Notes: a model not told the origin generated them from the letters alone. Counted from the first letter of the stretch, positions 15,771-25,272 are shown. The stretch is 64,000 bases of DNA from Methanomicrobiales archaeon (GCA_015660865.1 JACTUA010000002.1:124548-188547); one strand, 5' to 3'. A program made the numbers and translations.

Positions 15771-16871
15771 ATGAAGTTTTCCGAGAGAGTACAGGGCATC
15801 GAGATCTCAGGCATAAGAAGGATATTCGAGGGGGCAGGCCCCGGATCCATCAACCTGGGCCTCGGGCAGCCGGACTTCGATACCCCCCAGCACATCAAGG
15901 ATGCCGCCATCCGGGCCATCCGTGAGGGGAAGACAGGCTACACGGTGAATGCCGGAATCGTTGAACTCCGGACAGCCATCTCCGAGAAGCTCCGGCGGGA
16001 GAACGCCCTTTCCTACCGACCGGACCAGGTCATCGTCACGGCAGGGGCGAGCGAGGCGCTCCACCTCGTCTGCCAGGCGCTCATGAACCCGGGCGACCGG
16101 GTCCTTGTCCCTGACCCCGGGTTCGTCTCCTATGCGGCCCTCGCAACCATCGCCGGAGCGAAGGTGGAAGGGGTCCCCCTCACCTCCACGCTCCATATCG
16201 ACGTCGAAGCGGCAAAGGAGCGGATGGAGGGCGCCCGGCTCCTCTTCCTGAACAGCCCCGGGAACCCGACGGGAGCCGTGGAGAGCCCGGAGTCCATCTG
16301 CGCCCTCGTCGAGTCCGCGAACGACCTCGGGGTGACCGTGGTCTCGGACGAGGTGTACGAGCACTTCATCTACGGGAAGCCCCACGTGAGCGCCGCCTGC
16401 TACGGGGAGAATGTCATCACCGTGAACGCCGTGTCAAAGACCTATGCCATGACGGGGTGGCGGATCGGCTTCCTCGCCGCGGACGAGAGCGTCATCGGCC
16501 AGTGCATGAAGGTCCACCAGTACTGCCAGGCCTGCGCCACCTCCATCGCGCAATACGCGGCACTCGCGGCCTATACCGGCGACCAGTCCTCGGTCGGCGT
16601 GATGCGCCGTGAATACCAGGCACGCAGGGACCTCCTCTACGAGGGTCTGAACCGGCTCGGCTTCCAGTTCCCCCTCCCCGAGGGCGCCTTCTACACCTTT
16701 GTCCCCATGGGAAGGGATCTCGTGGAGAAGGTGATCAGGAAGGGTGTCATCATCGTCCCCGGCGACTCCTTTGGCCGCAACGCCAGGGACTACGCCCGGC
16801 TGACCTATGCCACCTCCCGTGAGAATATTGCTGAGGCCCTCACGAGGATAGCCGCGGCAGCGAGTGAGTAG
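15771..16871 (+). CDS. PLP-dependent aminotransferase, class I (aspartate/aromatic type)
   Basis: Fold type I aminotransferase transferring amino groups between an amino acid and a 2-oxo acid. Motifs are LGLGQPDFDTP near the N-terminus, YTVNAGIVELR, TAGASEALHL at the cofactor phosphate site, NSPGNPTGAV, SDEVYEHF, and the PLP Lys in NAVSKTYAMTGWRIGF (residue about 223). The C-terminal Arg for substrate carboxylate lies in ARLTYATS. Its length of 366 is normal. The substrate range cannot be set; aspartate or aromatic amino acids are likely given the archaeal relatives, which would supply the final step for the tyrosine/phenylalanine operon at 1-6524. Confidence 0.9.
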   Translation: MKFSERVQGIEISGIRRIFEGAGPGSINLGLGQPDFDTPQHIKDAAIRAIREGKTGYTVNAGIVELRTAISEKLRRENALSYRPDQVIVTAGASEALHLVCQALMNPGDRVLVPDPGFVSYAALATIAGAKVEGVPLTSTLHIDVEAAKERMEGARLLFLNSPGNPTGAVESPESICALVESANDLGVTVVSDEVYEHFIYGKPHVSAACYGENVITVNAVSKTYAMTGWRIGFLAADESVIGQCMKVHQYCQACATSIAQYAALAAYTGDQSSVGVMRREYQARRDLLYEGLNRLGFQFPLPEGAFYTFVPMGRDLVEKVIRKGVIIVPGDSFGRNARDYARLTYATSRENIAEALTRIAAAASE

Positions 16872-16874
16872 AGC

Positions 16875-17909
16875 ATGAGAGAGACCCTGGAGAAGCTCTC
16901 GAATGCCCATGGCGTCTCGGGGAGCGAGGGGAGCGTGTACGGGATCATCCGTGCCGAGCTCAGGGGCTCGGTCGACGAGATCCGGGAAGATGCCATGGGC
17001 AACCTCATCGCCGTGAAGAAGGGCGGCAGCTTTTCGATCATGATCGCCTCCCACATGGACGAGATCGGCCTCATGGTGAACTACATCGACGAGAAAGGGT
17101 TCATCCGGTTCGTCACCTTCGGCGGCTGGTACGCCCCCACCCTCTACAACCAGCGGGTCATCCTCCATGGGGGAAAGGGCCAGGTCGTGGGGGTCGTCGG
17201 CGGGAAACCGCCCCATGTCATGGACGAGGAGGAGCGGAAGAAGGGCGTCAAGGCCGAGAACATGTTCATCGACGTTGGAGCAACCTCGGCAAAGGAGGTG
17301 AACCAGCTCGGGATCGAGATCGGCACCCCCGTTACTATCGACCGCGAGCTCGCAGACCTGGCCGGCCAGCGGGTCACGGGAAAGGCCTTCGACAACCGTG
17401 TCGGGTGTTCGGTCCTCGTCAATGTGCTGAAAAAACTCAAATCGCCCCACACGGTCTACGGGGTCTTCACCGTCCAGGAGGAGGTAGGGACCAAGGGTGC
17501 AAAGACAAGCTCCTTCTCCCTTGACCCTGACTGTGCCATCGCTCTTGACTCCACCTTCCCGGGCGACCATCCCGATATCGACAAGAAGGACTCGTGCCTC
17601 GAGATGGGGAAGGGGCCGGCCATCACCGTCTCGGATGCCAACGGCAGGGGGCTTATCGCCGATAAGCGGATGGTGAGATGGCTCAGGAAGGTGGCGGACG
17701 CGAAGAAGATCCCCTACCAGCTCGAGGTAGGCCATGGCGGGACAACCGATGCCTCCTCCATCCATCTCTCCAGGGGCGGGATCCCCTCCACGGTCATCAG
17801 CATCCCCGTCCGCTACATCCACTCGCCCGTCGAGGTGGCTGACCTGCGGGACATGGAGGCCTCTGCGAAACTCCTCCTCGAGGCCCTGAAGGGGAAGCCG
17901 GATCTGTGA
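16875..17909 (+). CDS. M42-family glutamyl aminopeptidase/deblocking peptidase
   Basis: Zinc or cobalt tetrahedral aminopeptidase (TET type) degrading peptides in the cytoplasm. Metal ligands are visible: ASHMDEIG (His of the first site), GKAFDNRVG (bridging Asp), TVQEEVGTKGA (catalytic Glu pair), ALDSTFPGDHP (Asp) and IPVRYIHSP (His). The 344-residue length is typical for M42. The ATG at 16875 is three bases after the aminotransferase stop, and the two are likely co-transcribed. The stretch after it to 18075 holds only repeat copy D. Confidence 0.93.
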   Translation: MRETLEKLSNAHGVSGSEGSVYGIIRAELRGSVDEIREDAMGNLIAVKKGGSFSIMIASHMDEIGLMVNYIDEKGFIRFVTFGGWYAPTLYNQRVILHGGKGQVVGVVGGKPPHVMDEEERKKGVKAENMFIDVGATSAKEVNQLGIEIGTPVTIDRELADLAGQRVTGKAFDNRVGCSVLVNVLKKLKSPHTVYGVFTVQEEVGTKGAKTSSFSLDPDCAIALDSTFPGDHPDIDKKDSCLEMGKGPAITVSDANGRGLIADKRMVRWLRKVADAKKIPYQLEVGHGGTTDASSIHLSRGGIPSTVISIPVRYIHSPVEVADLRDMEASAKLLLEALKGKPDL

Positions 17910-17968
17910 TATCTGACAGCAGTACCGATTACCTAAATTTCGTCATATTTTTTCAATTGAACGCTCTT

Positions 17969-18013
17969 GGGGCCTCACCCCGCCGCTCGGGCATCCCCCG
18001 AATTGCGATAGCC
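17969..18013 (+). repeat. Intergenic repeat element, copy D
   Basis: Best-preserved copy of the element seen at 6891-7166: GGGGCCTCACCCC, GCCGCTCGGGCATCCCCC, GAATTGCGATAGCC. It lies between the convergent M42 peptidase and cyclophilin genes. Together with copies A-C, more than 10 kb away, it shows a dispersed family rather than a local tandem duplication. Confidence 0.5.
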
Positions 18014-18075
18014 TGCAAAAAGGTTGTAAAAAGGCAGGAGAATGGATGAGTTATCCAAAAAATGAGATTTTTCCT

Positions 18076-18654
18076 TCAGGAATTTAGCATGGTTGCCTTT
18101 CCAATCTTCACGGGTGTCACCGGCCTGTCGTTCGAGTCGGTCTTCACCTTTGCGATCCTGTCCACAACGTCCATCCCCTCCACGACCTTTCCAAAGACGG
18201 GGTGGGCTGTGTTCAGGTGAGAATTATCAACCAGGTTGATGAAGAACTGGCTCCCTCCCGTGTTCGGGCCGGCGTTCGCCATGGCGATGGTGCCCCGCAC
18301 ATTCCGGTTGTTTGCCGTGAACTCATCGCGGATGGTGTAGCCCGGCCCGCCACGCCCGGTGCCCGTGGGGTCGCCGCCCTGGATCATGAACCCGTTGATG
18401 ACCCGGTGGAAGATGGTGTTGTCATAGAAACCCTGTCGTACCAGCTTCTCGAAGTTCCCCGCGGTGACGGGCATATCGGGACGGAGTTCGATGGTGATAT
18501 TCCCCATGGTGGTCTCGAGCCTGACCATCTTTGCCTGGGATGCTGTGGTTGGTGACGTCACGGATGATTCCTCCTTCGGTGCTCCGGTGCAGCCTGCGGC
18601 GATGACCAGCACCCCGATGAGGAGGAGTACGGCTGGCATTGTCCTGGACTGCAT
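18076..18654 (-). CDS. Secreted lipoprotein peptidyl-prolyl cis-trans isomerase (cyclophilin)
   Basis: Cyclophilin expected to catalyse proline isomerisation in proteins outside the membrane. The N-terminus is a signal peptide ending in a lipobox, VIAAGCTGAP (Cys near residue 22), followed by a Ser/Thr-rich linker. The catalytic domain spans residues about 42-190, with FHRVINGFMIQGGDPTGTG, MANAGPNTGGSQFFI and HLNTAHPVFGKV. The minus-strand TATA box CCTATAATC at 18688-18680 is about 26 bases before the ATG, suggesting a leaderless or very short transcript leader. It is a single gene facing the SulP gene's 3' end. Confidence 0.93.
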   Translation of the reverse strand: MQSRTMPAVLLLIGVLVIAAGCTGAPKEESSVTSPTTASQAKMVRLETTMGNITIELRPDMPVTAGNFEKLVRQGFYDNTIFHRVINGFMIQGGDPTGTGRGGPGYTIRDEFTANNRNVRGTIAMANAGPNTGGSQFFINLVDNSHLNTAHPVFGKVVEGMDVVDRIAKVKTDSNDRPVTPVKIGKATMLNS

Positions 18655-18788
18655 GGCAGAAATCTTTGATCTCTCACAGGATTATAGGTTTTGGATTGGG
18701 GGAACGAGGAGGGGGATGGCCTCCCTGTCACCTGCATCGACGTGTGGAATTCTTCCAGGCCTGTCGGGATTTAACGGGCCCGGATCTT

Positions 18789-20471
18789 TCAATCCCCGTA
18801 TATCCGGATCACATCATACGCCGATTCGAAGATATACTCCCTGCCGATCGTCTCAACGATCCCGTCACGTTCGAGCTTGGCGAGGACAGGTTCTTTCACA
18901 TCGCTCATGACGAGGACGATCCCCCGTTTCGCGAGCTCCTCATGGACCCTCTTCAGGGTCTCGGCGCCCGAGTAATCGATGTCACCGATGTTCGCGGCCG
19001 AGAGACAGAACCACCGGAGAGGGGGGTCCGCATCCCTTGCGAGGGTGATGATCTCCTCGATGAAGCGCTTCTCGTTCGCGAAGTAGAGGTCTGCGCCGAA
19101 ACGGTAGATGATCAAACCTTCCAGGGCCTGCTGCCCTTCCGTGACCGGCGTGTTCCTGGTCGATCCTTCAGGCGTTGGTACGATGAGCGAGTTCAGCGGC
19201 CGGTAGCTGTGGCGGAGGTGAGCGATGATGGAGGCTGCAACAGCGATCGCGATGCCCTGCCCGACCCCGATGAAGATCACCGTGGCAGCGGTCACGAGGG
19301 CGACCGCGAACTCCACCGGCCGCCTTCCACGGAGGGAGGTCATCCCCTCCACGTCAACGAGGCGCAGCCCGATGAGGAAGACGACCGTCGAGAGCACTGC
19401 CGCCGGCAGGTAGGCGAGCGGCCGGGTGATGAAGAGGAGGACGACAAGGACGACGGCAACGGTAGTAAGATGGGTGAGCTGCGTGCGACCTCCCGCGCTG
19501 TAGACCATCTCGGTCTTCGTGGGGCTGCCGTTTACGATGAAGGTCCCGGAAAGGCCTGCTGCGATGTTCGCGAGGCCGAGGCCCACCAGGTCGACATTCT
19601 CATCGACGCTGTCGGAGAATTTCGACGCATAGGCCCGCGAGGTCGTGGCGCTCTGGGCGAGGATGATGACAAAGCAGGCGGCTGCCAGGTTGAGGAGCAC
19701 GGGGATGTCGGAGAGGGGGACGGCGGGAAATCCAAGCTCCGGAAGCCCACCCGGAAGGGTGCCCAGCTGCGTGATTCCATAGGACGTGAGATTGAATGCC
19801 CAGCTCGCCAGGATCGCACCAGCGACCGCGATGAGAGCCCCGGGAACCCTGCTGCTCACCCTTCTCCCAAGAGCAACCACCCCTATCACCGACAGCGAGG
19901 CGACAAGGGTGGGGATACTTGCTCCGGGGAGGTTCCCTATGAAATAGATCACCTGCTGCACCGGCCCGGAAGGCATGAGCATCATCCCGAACATGCCGCC
20001 GAGCTGCCCGAGGGCTATCGTGATCCCTACACCTGTGAGGAACCCGATGATGACCGCACGGGAGAGGAAATCTGAGACAAATCCAAGCTTCAGCAGGCCC
20101 GCAAGGAGGAGGAAGACCGCTGCGAGGAGGGCAATCATCCCCGCATACGCGACGTATTGCGGCGATCGGGAGACTGCCATCGCTGCGAGCCCGCTTGCGA
20201 TGATCGCGGCCGTGGCAGAATCCGCACCGACGACCAGTTGCCGTGACGATCCAAAGATGGCAAAGACCGCCAGGGGGAGGAGGAGCGTGTACAGGCCGGT
20301 GACCACGGGCATCCCCGCGATGTTCGTATAGCCCATGACCTCGGGGATTGCAAGTGCCGCGAAGGTTATTCCGGCGAGGATCTCGGCCGGGACCTGGGCG
20401 GTGTCAACAGGAAGGATGCCCTCGAGGAGGTGGTAGCGGCGGATGAATTCCGGTGCCCGGATCGAGACCAT
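18789..20471 (-). CDS. SulP-family anion transporter with STAS domain
   Basis: Predicted inner-membrane transporter for sulfate or another anion such as bicarbonate. Residues about 1-410 hold 12 or so hydrophobic segments of the SulP core, including the N-terminal PAEILAGITFAALAIPEVMGYTNIAGMP signature region split here for brevity, then ADSATAAIIAS. Residues about 435-555 are a STAS domain with FGADLYFANEKRF and IGDIDYSGAETL. The length of 560 is standard. The substrate cannot be told from the sequence. It stands alone; a secreted protein gene lies upstream on the same strand after a 160-base gap. Confidence 0.9.
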   Translation of the reverse strand: MVSIRAPEFIRRYHLLEGILPVDTAQVPAEILAGITFAALAIPEVMGYTNIAGMPVVTGLYTLLLPLAVFAIFGSSRQLVVGADSATAAIIASGLAAMAVSRSPQYVAYAGMIALLAAVFLLLAGLLKLGFVSDFLSRAVIIGFLTGVGITIALGQLGGMFGMMLMPSGPVQQVIYFIGNLPGASIPTLVASLSVIGVVALGRRVSSRVPGALIAVAGAILASWAFNLTSYGITQLGTLPGGLPELGFPAVPLSDIPVLLNLAAACFVIILAQSATTSRAYASKFSDSVDENVDLVGLGLANIAAGLSGTFIVNGSPTKTEMVYSAGGRTQLTHLTTVAVVLVVLLFITRPLAYLPAAVLSTVVFLIGLRLVDVEGMTSLRGRRPVEFAVALVTAATVIFIGVGQGIAIAVAASIIAHLRHSYRPLNSLIVPTPEGSTRNTPVTEGQQALEGLIIYRFGADLYFANEKRFIEEIITLARDADPPLRWFCLSAANIGDIDYSGAETLKRVHEELAKRGIVLVMSDVKEPVLAKLERDGIVETIGREYIFESAYDVIRIYGD

Positions 20472-20634
20472 GCCTATCGGATCTCCCGTGCCGGACAGGG
20501 CAGTTTCGATGCCCCTGCGGCGCTTAATCTCCCTTTTCCTTCTCCAATGCTGATCTACCCGATTACTCTTAAGCTTAGGTGATCACTGGGGAGAGCCCCC
20601 TGAAAAACCTCGTTGTTCGGAAGGACTTGTCCAC

Positions 20635-21390
20635 TTATTCCCTCTTCCTGCCCACCCAGAGAATCCCGATCCCTGCTGCTGCAATGGTGATGAAATCCGG
20701 GATCGGGATCTTCGCCACGGGCGTTTCCTGCACCGGGTTTTGCGTTGGCGTCCCGGTCTGAAGCGTAACCGGTGTCGGCGCCGGGGTCGGTTGGACCGGC
20801 GTCCCAGGTACAGGCGTAGTTGTGGCCGGCATGAGAGTGGTGTGCATCGTGGTTGGCAGGGGCAGCGGCATCATCGGTGTCGGGACCCTGCTCGGGACCC
20901 CGAGGACGACCTGGACGTCTTCGTTCGGATCTGCAGGATTTTGTGCCACAATATGAAACTGCTGGATGGCGGTGGCGGATGACGTCCGGAACAGGACGAC
21001 CCCGTACCCGCTCAGGTCGGTAGTCACCTCGGCATAATAGCTGGTTGCCGAGACAACGGACGATGTAAGGGCGACATCATCCAGAATGGTGCCACCGCCG
21101 CCGTTGATATGGGTCGATCCGATGACGTACGGCCCGCCGGGAGGGTCCTGCACGACATCCACCTGGCCCGGGACGATGATCGGCGGCTGGTCACCCGGTT
21201 CCCCTGACATGGAGTGGGTCCCCTTCAGCCAGATATCATATGGGGTTCTCAGGTTCCCTACGACCGTGACCGTGAACGTATTGCCCCGTATGAGGGAGCC
21301 GCTGCCCTGGGCCCCTGCCACCGGCACAAGGATGGGGAGCAGAAGAGTGAGCAGGAGGATCGTTCCCGCAAAGATGTATTTTCCTGGCAT
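20635..21390 (-). CDS. Secreted, membrane-anchored protein with Pro/Thr stalk (DUF3821-like)
   Basis: Cell-surface protein of unknown role. A signal peptide (LLLTLLLPILVPVAGAQG) ends near residue 28. The folded part (residues about 30-165) opens LIRGNTFTVTVVGN, the style of Methanomicrobiales DUF3821 proteins. A Pro/Thr-rich stalk runs from about 170 to 225 and is likely glycosylated. A C-terminal hydrophobic helix ends in GRKRE, so the protein is anchored with its tail inside. The gene at 25273-26289 has the same architecture. Assignment to DUF3821 is from architecture and opening motif only. Confidence 0.75.
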   Translation of the reverse strand: MPGKYIFAGTILLLTLLLPILVPVAGAQGSGSLIRGNTFTVTVVGNLRTPYDIWLKGTHSMSGEPGDQPPIIVPGQVDVVQDPPGGPYVIGSTHINGGGGTILDDVALTSSVVSATSYYAEVTTDLSGYGVVLFRTSSATAIQQFHIVAQNPADPNEDVQVVLGVPSRVPTPMMPLPLPTTMHTTLMPATTTPVPGTPVQPTPAPTPVTLQTGTPTQNPVQETPVAKIPIPDFITIAAAGIGILWVGRKRE

Positions 21391-21558
21391 CCGAAGCCCT
21401 CGCGATCTGCTGCGATCACCGGCAGGTTAAGGCGGGTTCGGGATATAAGCATGTGCCTTGCAGGTTCGGTCGCCAAGGAGGGACATACTGCATCCCGACT
21501 ATAATGGATTTCGGATAACTTTTCATGAAAAAAAGAGATTGAAGGTACTGATTGAAAC

Positions 21559-21960
21559 TCACTCTGTCGTCTTTCCAGTGAAATGTTCTTCCTTCGCCAT
21601 GGCTTCCTGCCTGGTCTTTCTCACCACCTTGTCCTGGTGCTCCGGGGGCGAGTAGATCGTGTAGAGCTTGAGGACCTTGGTCCTTGACGTATTAACGACG
21701 TTGTGTTTCGCTCCACTCGGGACCACGACACCGCTTCCGTCTTTCACCAGGTGTTTCGTGCCATCGATCACGACGACCCCTTCCCCCTCCTCGAAACGGA
21801 AGAACTGGTCGACATCATCATGGGTCTCTTCGCCGATCTCCTCTTTCGGTTTCAGGCACATCAGGACGAGCTGGCTGAATTTTCCCGTGTACAGTACCCT
21901 GCGGAAATCGGCGTTCTTCCTCGTTTCTGCCTCGAGATTTGCTGAAAAACCTTTCTTCAT
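21559..21960 (-). CDS. Cupin-domain protein
   Basis: Small single-domain cupin of 133 residues. Motif 1 is EETHDDVDQFFRFEEGEG and motif 2 SGVVVPSGAKHNVVNTS, keeping His/Glu metal ligands, so it may bind a metal and act as an enzyme or sugar/ligand-binding protein. The reading frame is open 31 codons further upstream, but the ATG at 21960 follows a GGAGG ribosome site at good spacing. Relatives are common in anaerobes and usually unassigned. It is monocistronic. Confidence 0.85.
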   Translation of the reverse strand: MKKGFSANLEAETRKNADFRRVLYTGKFSQLVLMCLKPKEEIGEETHDDVDQFFRFEEGEGVVVIDGTKHLVKDGSGVVVPSGAKHNVVNTSRTKVLKLYTIYSPPEHQDKVVRKTRQEAMAKEEHFTGKTTE

Positions 21961-22145
21961 CTCTTTGCCTCCATATAGTGCTGGCGGTAGTTCATATGAG
22001 TGGTACACTATTAATCTAACCCCGCTTTCAGGAGGATTTGTGAAAAACCGCATCCGATGGCTCGAGACGTCATGAAGGGCGCCCCGGCTGAATTTTTCAA
22101 CGCTGTAAAATGCATAGAATAAAAAATGAGATGCAGATTGTGAAT

Positions 22146-22343
22146 TCAGGGATCAATAATTGCTACCCAGGCGATAGAAATGCATCCTAAGATAACGGTT
22201 ATGATACTCAATCCATTCGGGCTGAAGAGCCACATAATCTGGAGATATTCCTCGGTCGGATATGGATTCAGATGTGCTATGAAGGGTGAATTATAGACAA
22301 AGGGCCACAAAAGCTGGAAGATTGCTACAAGGATAACAATCAA
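22146..22343 (-). CDS. Small two-helix membrane protein, start uncertain
   Basis: Hypothetical protein of about 65 residues with two hydrophobic helices, LIVILVAIFQLLWPFVY and LSIITVILGCISIAWVAII. The frame stays open for another 18 codons upstream, with a basic stretch QRNKKIAKIIA that looks like the true membrane-protein N-terminus, but this has no ATG or GTG. A TTG at 22343 is the only usual start. Either translation starts at TTG or the start has been lost. It is AT-rich, next to the equally AT-rich M48 gene. Confidence 0.4.
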   Translation of the reverse strand: MIVILVAIFQLLWPFVYNSPFIAHLNPYPTEEYLQIMWLFSPNGLSIITVILGCISIAWVAIIDP

Positions 22344-22628
22344 GGCGATTATTTTCGCAATTTTTTTATTTCTTTGTACCGTGCTACCACCTTGTTATTC
22401 AATGCATAAAGTTGGATTAATACCTTGCTCCAGATCTCAAAAAAATGAGATTCCGCTTTAGCGGCTGGGAAGATCCGTGACATCCGGCCGGGGACCTGGG
22501 CGCTGACGGTGATATCACTTCGTGTTCCTGGTGATCAGGCCGTATTGAGGTAACAGATGGGGATAAACTGTGACTATTGAAATTGATATGGTTATTGGAC
22601 AAAATCCGACATAAAAATTTCATTTAAA

Positions 22629-23483
22629 TTAAGATTCCAATTTTATTTCCTTAAAATGTTTAATTCTATCTCTGGGTAATGGATGATCGTAAAAGATTAA
22701 ATTTAATATTTGTCCATAATCTTTTTGAGACTCAAAAAATTTTTCAAAAAGAGATATTGCACCGTTGAGATTTTTGGACTTTATCAAACCAAGTTCATCC
22801 GCCTTGAATTCAAGGCGCCACGCTAAATAATTACTAATCATTATTCCAATAATGAACAAAATCAAGATTGCGATAAAGTAAACAAAGATATTTAAAATTC
22901 CAAAAAATAAAATCGCGAACCAAGTAAATATGATAATGATCTCATAAACAAACGGAAAAATGAATGGATATGCAGAATCACGTCGAGGAGTCTTTGTATG
23001 TCCTATTTCATGCGATAAGGCGAACAGCAATTCATTTCTACTGTTATTTTTTAGAAATTCGTCTCCAACATAAATATCAATAAACCCAAATGACATTTTT
23101 TTGAAAACACTCTCACCAGGGTATATTGAAATATGGATTTTATTATCTGGTAATCCCCAAAGCATTGTGATAGATTTAGTTAATTCAGCATCCAAAGTAG
23201 CAGGAGCCTTATTTTTCCATTTGAATTGTATAAAAGGGAGTAATATTGACAACTTTGCGACCAATAGATAGTAATACACTCCAGAAAGAATTGAAAGTAA
23301 AAACATGAGAAAGAGGGTATCTGAATAAAAGATTGTTCCAACTATTAAACCTTGAAAATACGAAATGATAACGAGTATTATATTTGAGCCTAAATATTCG
23401 CTATTTTTCGAATAGAACACAGAAATAACCAATAGCCCGAGAAACCCAATTAAGAGTATTATGAGAGAGGTCTCTGTAAGCAT
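22629..23483 (-). CDS. M48-family membrane metalloprotease (HtpX-like)
   Basis: Zinc protease anchored in the membrane, of the type that clears misfolded membrane proteins. Hydrophobic segments occupy residues about 5-25, 35-55 and 60-85. The catalytic HExxH is SHEIGHTK near residue 155, followed by further membrane helices, and a downstream Glu ligand is likely in RLEFKADELG. The length of 284 fits HtpX relatives. Its AT content is far above the flanking genes, and it abuts tRNA-Arg, suggesting acquisition. It is transcribed away from the tRNA on the same strand. Confidence 0.85.
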   Translation of the reverse strand: MLTETSLIILLIGFLGLLVISVFYSKNSEYLGSNIILVIISYFQGLIVGTIFYSDTLFLMFLLSILSGVYYYLLVAKLSILLPFIQFKWKNKAPATLDAELTKSITMLWGLPDNKIHISIYPGESVFKKMSFGFIDIYVGDEFLKNNSRNELLFALSHEIGHTKTPRRDSAYPFIFPFVYEIIIIFTWFAILFFGILNIFVYFIAILILFIIGIMISNYLAWRLEFKADELGLIKSKNLNGAISLFEKFFESQKDYGQILNLIFYDHPLPRDRIKHFKEIKLES

Positions 23484-23531
23484 ATTCGATCATCGCTTAA
23501 CAGTATATTAATAATGACCTGAAAAGTGGTA

Positions 23532-23603
23532 CGCCCCGGCCGGGACTTGAACCCGGGTCAAAAGCTCCGCAGGCTTCTAGGATGTCCACTACCCCACCGG
23601 GAC
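23532..23603 (-). tRNA. tRNA-Arg (anticodon GCG)
   Basis: A complete cloverleaf can be folded on the minus strand. The acceptor stem GTCCCGG/CCGGGGC has one G-U pair, with G as discriminator. The D arm includes GG at 18-19, the anticodon stem is GAAGC/GCTTT with loop CTGCGGA, and the T arm is CCGGG-TTCAAGT-CCCGG. The anticodon GCG reads CGC arginine codons, and A at position 20 suits arginine identity. There is no intron and no encoded CCA. The 3' end faces the AT-rich M48 region. Confidence 0.92.
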
Positions 23604-23783
23604 GCGAAGTAGGAAAATTTACTTTCAGAAATTGTCGTGTATCCTTAAAACGGTTGCTCATGGATCCGCCTGCCCCTGCCCGTGTCCCGATGAAGCGGCC
23701 CTCGATGGATCGCTATCGTTTCCCGCATGAGTGAGATAAGATGCATTCAACATTGGGAACAACAAAGAACCGGTGAGAAGGAC

Positions 23784-24341
23784 ATGACCGGCCGACGCTT
23801 CACCGCAGACGATCCCGATCGAAAACGTTGGCAGGACCCGGAACAGATCCTCTCCTCCATCGGCCTCAGGGAGGGGATGGTATTTGTCGACATGGGCTGC
23901 GGCGAAGGGTACTTCGCGATCCCAGCCGCACGGAGAGTGAGAAACTACGGAAAGGTGTATGCTGTCGATATCAACGCTGAGTCCGTTGCAAGGTTAGCCG
24001 CACAGGCAGAGAAGGAAGGTCTGAAGAATCTTATTTCACGGGTGGGTGAGGCAGAGAACACACGGGTCTGTGAAGGGTGTGCGGATATCGTGTTCTTCGG
24101 GATCGACCTTCACGATTTCAGGGACCCCGTCGCGGTCCTGCGGAACGCGAAATTGATGCTGGGGCCGGAAGGACGGCTCGCCGACCTCGACTGGAAGGAT
24201 GAGCCGATGGAGATGGGCCCACCTCTTGGAAAACGGTTCTCCATCGCGAAGGCGAGCCGGCTGATTGAATCAGTCGGGCTCAGGATACAAACGGTCCAGG
24301 AAGCCGGCCCCTATCATTACCTCATCGTCGCAAGCCATTGA
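23784..24341 (+). CDS. Class I SAM-dependent methyltransferase
   Basis: Rossmann-type methyltransferase with motif I FVDMGCGEGYFAIPAAR (near residues 33-49), an acidic ribose-binding VYAVDINAES, and a DIVFFGIDLHDF segment. The substrate is unknown; similar small archaeal enzymes of the UbiE type are mostly uncharacterised. The frame opens 19 codons earlier at 23727, but the ATG at 23784 has GAGAAGGA immediately upstream and matches the usual N-terminus. It is a single gene. Confidence 0.82.
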   Translation: MTGRRFTADDPDRKRWQDPEQILSSIGLREGMVFVDMGCGEGYFAIPAARRVRNYGKVYAVDINAESVARLAAQAEKEGLKNLISRVGEAENTRVCEGCADIVFFGIDLHDFRDPVAVLRNAKLMLGPEGRLADLDWKDEPMEMGPPLGKRFSIAKASRLIESVGLRIQTVQEAGPYHYLIVASH

Positions 24342-24506
24342 TAGGGCAGGCAGGATCATCTTTACCCTCTCGACCCTGAGTGTATACGGAAAAAGCAAGC
24401 CGCCGCACGGGTGGGGGATGCCATGTGAGAACTGATCACATATCTCCTGAATGTTACCCCACATTTAACCCTCCCGGCGTCCCAGATACCTGTAACAGGA
24501 CATGCC

Positions 24507-25220
24507 ATGGATACCCTGAACGTCATCAAATCGCTCGCCGAATCGCTTGGAGCCGATTATTTTGGTATCGCGGACCTGACCGAAGCTCGAAACTTCATCC
24601 TCATGCAGGGCGGGCCTGAGATAGCCCAGTACCCGACCGGGGTAACCATGGGTATCGCCCTCCTCGATCCCCTTGTGGAACTGTTGCCCGACAGGGGGAA
24701 AAACGGGGGAGGCGCCCTGTACCGGCACCATGCCTATGATGTCGTGAACGCCGCTCTCGATCAGATCGCCCTGCAGGTGGCAAATAGAATCCAGAGGGAA
24801 GGATACCGGGCATTACCGGTTGCTGCATCCCGGAGGACGGATGAGGCGCGGATCTGCGGCCCGTTCTCGCACAAACTTGCCGCTCATCTTGCCGGCCTCG
24901 GGTGGATCGGCAGGAGCTGCCTCCTCATTACCCCGGACCACGGTCCCAGGGTCCGCTGGGTGACCGTGCTCACCGATGCCCCCCTGGCAGCGACCGGTTC
25001 GCCCATGAAAAGCAGGTGCGGGAACTGCACCGAATGCGTAACCGCCTGCCCCGTACAGGCATTCACGGGGCGGGTATTCGATGAAAACGAACCCCGGGAG
25101 GCAAGGTTTGATGCACCGGCCTGCGACCATTTTTTCAGAGAGGAGGAGAAGCGGACGGGCATTGCCGTATGCGGTATGTGCCTCTGGGCCTGCCCGTTCG
25201 GACGGGTAAAACAGAAATGA
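24507..25220 (+). CDS. Epoxyqueuosine reductase-like iron-sulfur protein
   Basis: Fe-S protein of 237 residues related to the QueG family. The N-terminal two thirds carry a corrinoid/substrate-type fold with HKLAAHLAGLGWIGRSCLLI near residues 117-136. The C-terminus has two [4Fe-4S] motifs: CGNCTECVTACP and, about 40 residues later, CGMCLWACP, with a lone Cys between. It is shorter than true QueG and lacks its HEAT-repeat end, so it more likely belongs to the broad archaeal reductase-like group than to queuosine synthesis. A weak ACAGGA ribosome site precedes the ATG. Confidence 0.75.
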   Translation: MDTLNVIKSLAESLGADYFGIADLTEARNFILMQGGPEIAQYPTGVTMGIALLDPLVELLPDRGKNGGGALYRHHAYDVVNAALDQIALQVANRIQREGYRALPVAASRRTDEARICGPFSHKLAAHLAGLGWIGRSCLLITPDHGPRVRWVTVLTDAPLAATGSPMKSRCGNCTECVTACPVQAFTGRVFDENEPREARFDAPACDHFFREEEKRTGIAVCGMCLWACPFGRVKQK

Positions 25221-25272
25221 CGGCCTAAAAAATCTTTTTCCCTGAAAAGTCAACCCCTTTACCTTCTGCCCC

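Noticed and set aside
22480-22500. CCGGCCGGGG near the edge of the AT-rich island as a possible attachment site
   Set aside because: It shares ten bases with the tRNA-Arg end but in inverted orientation and is partly palindromic, so it is not a direct attL/attR repeat.
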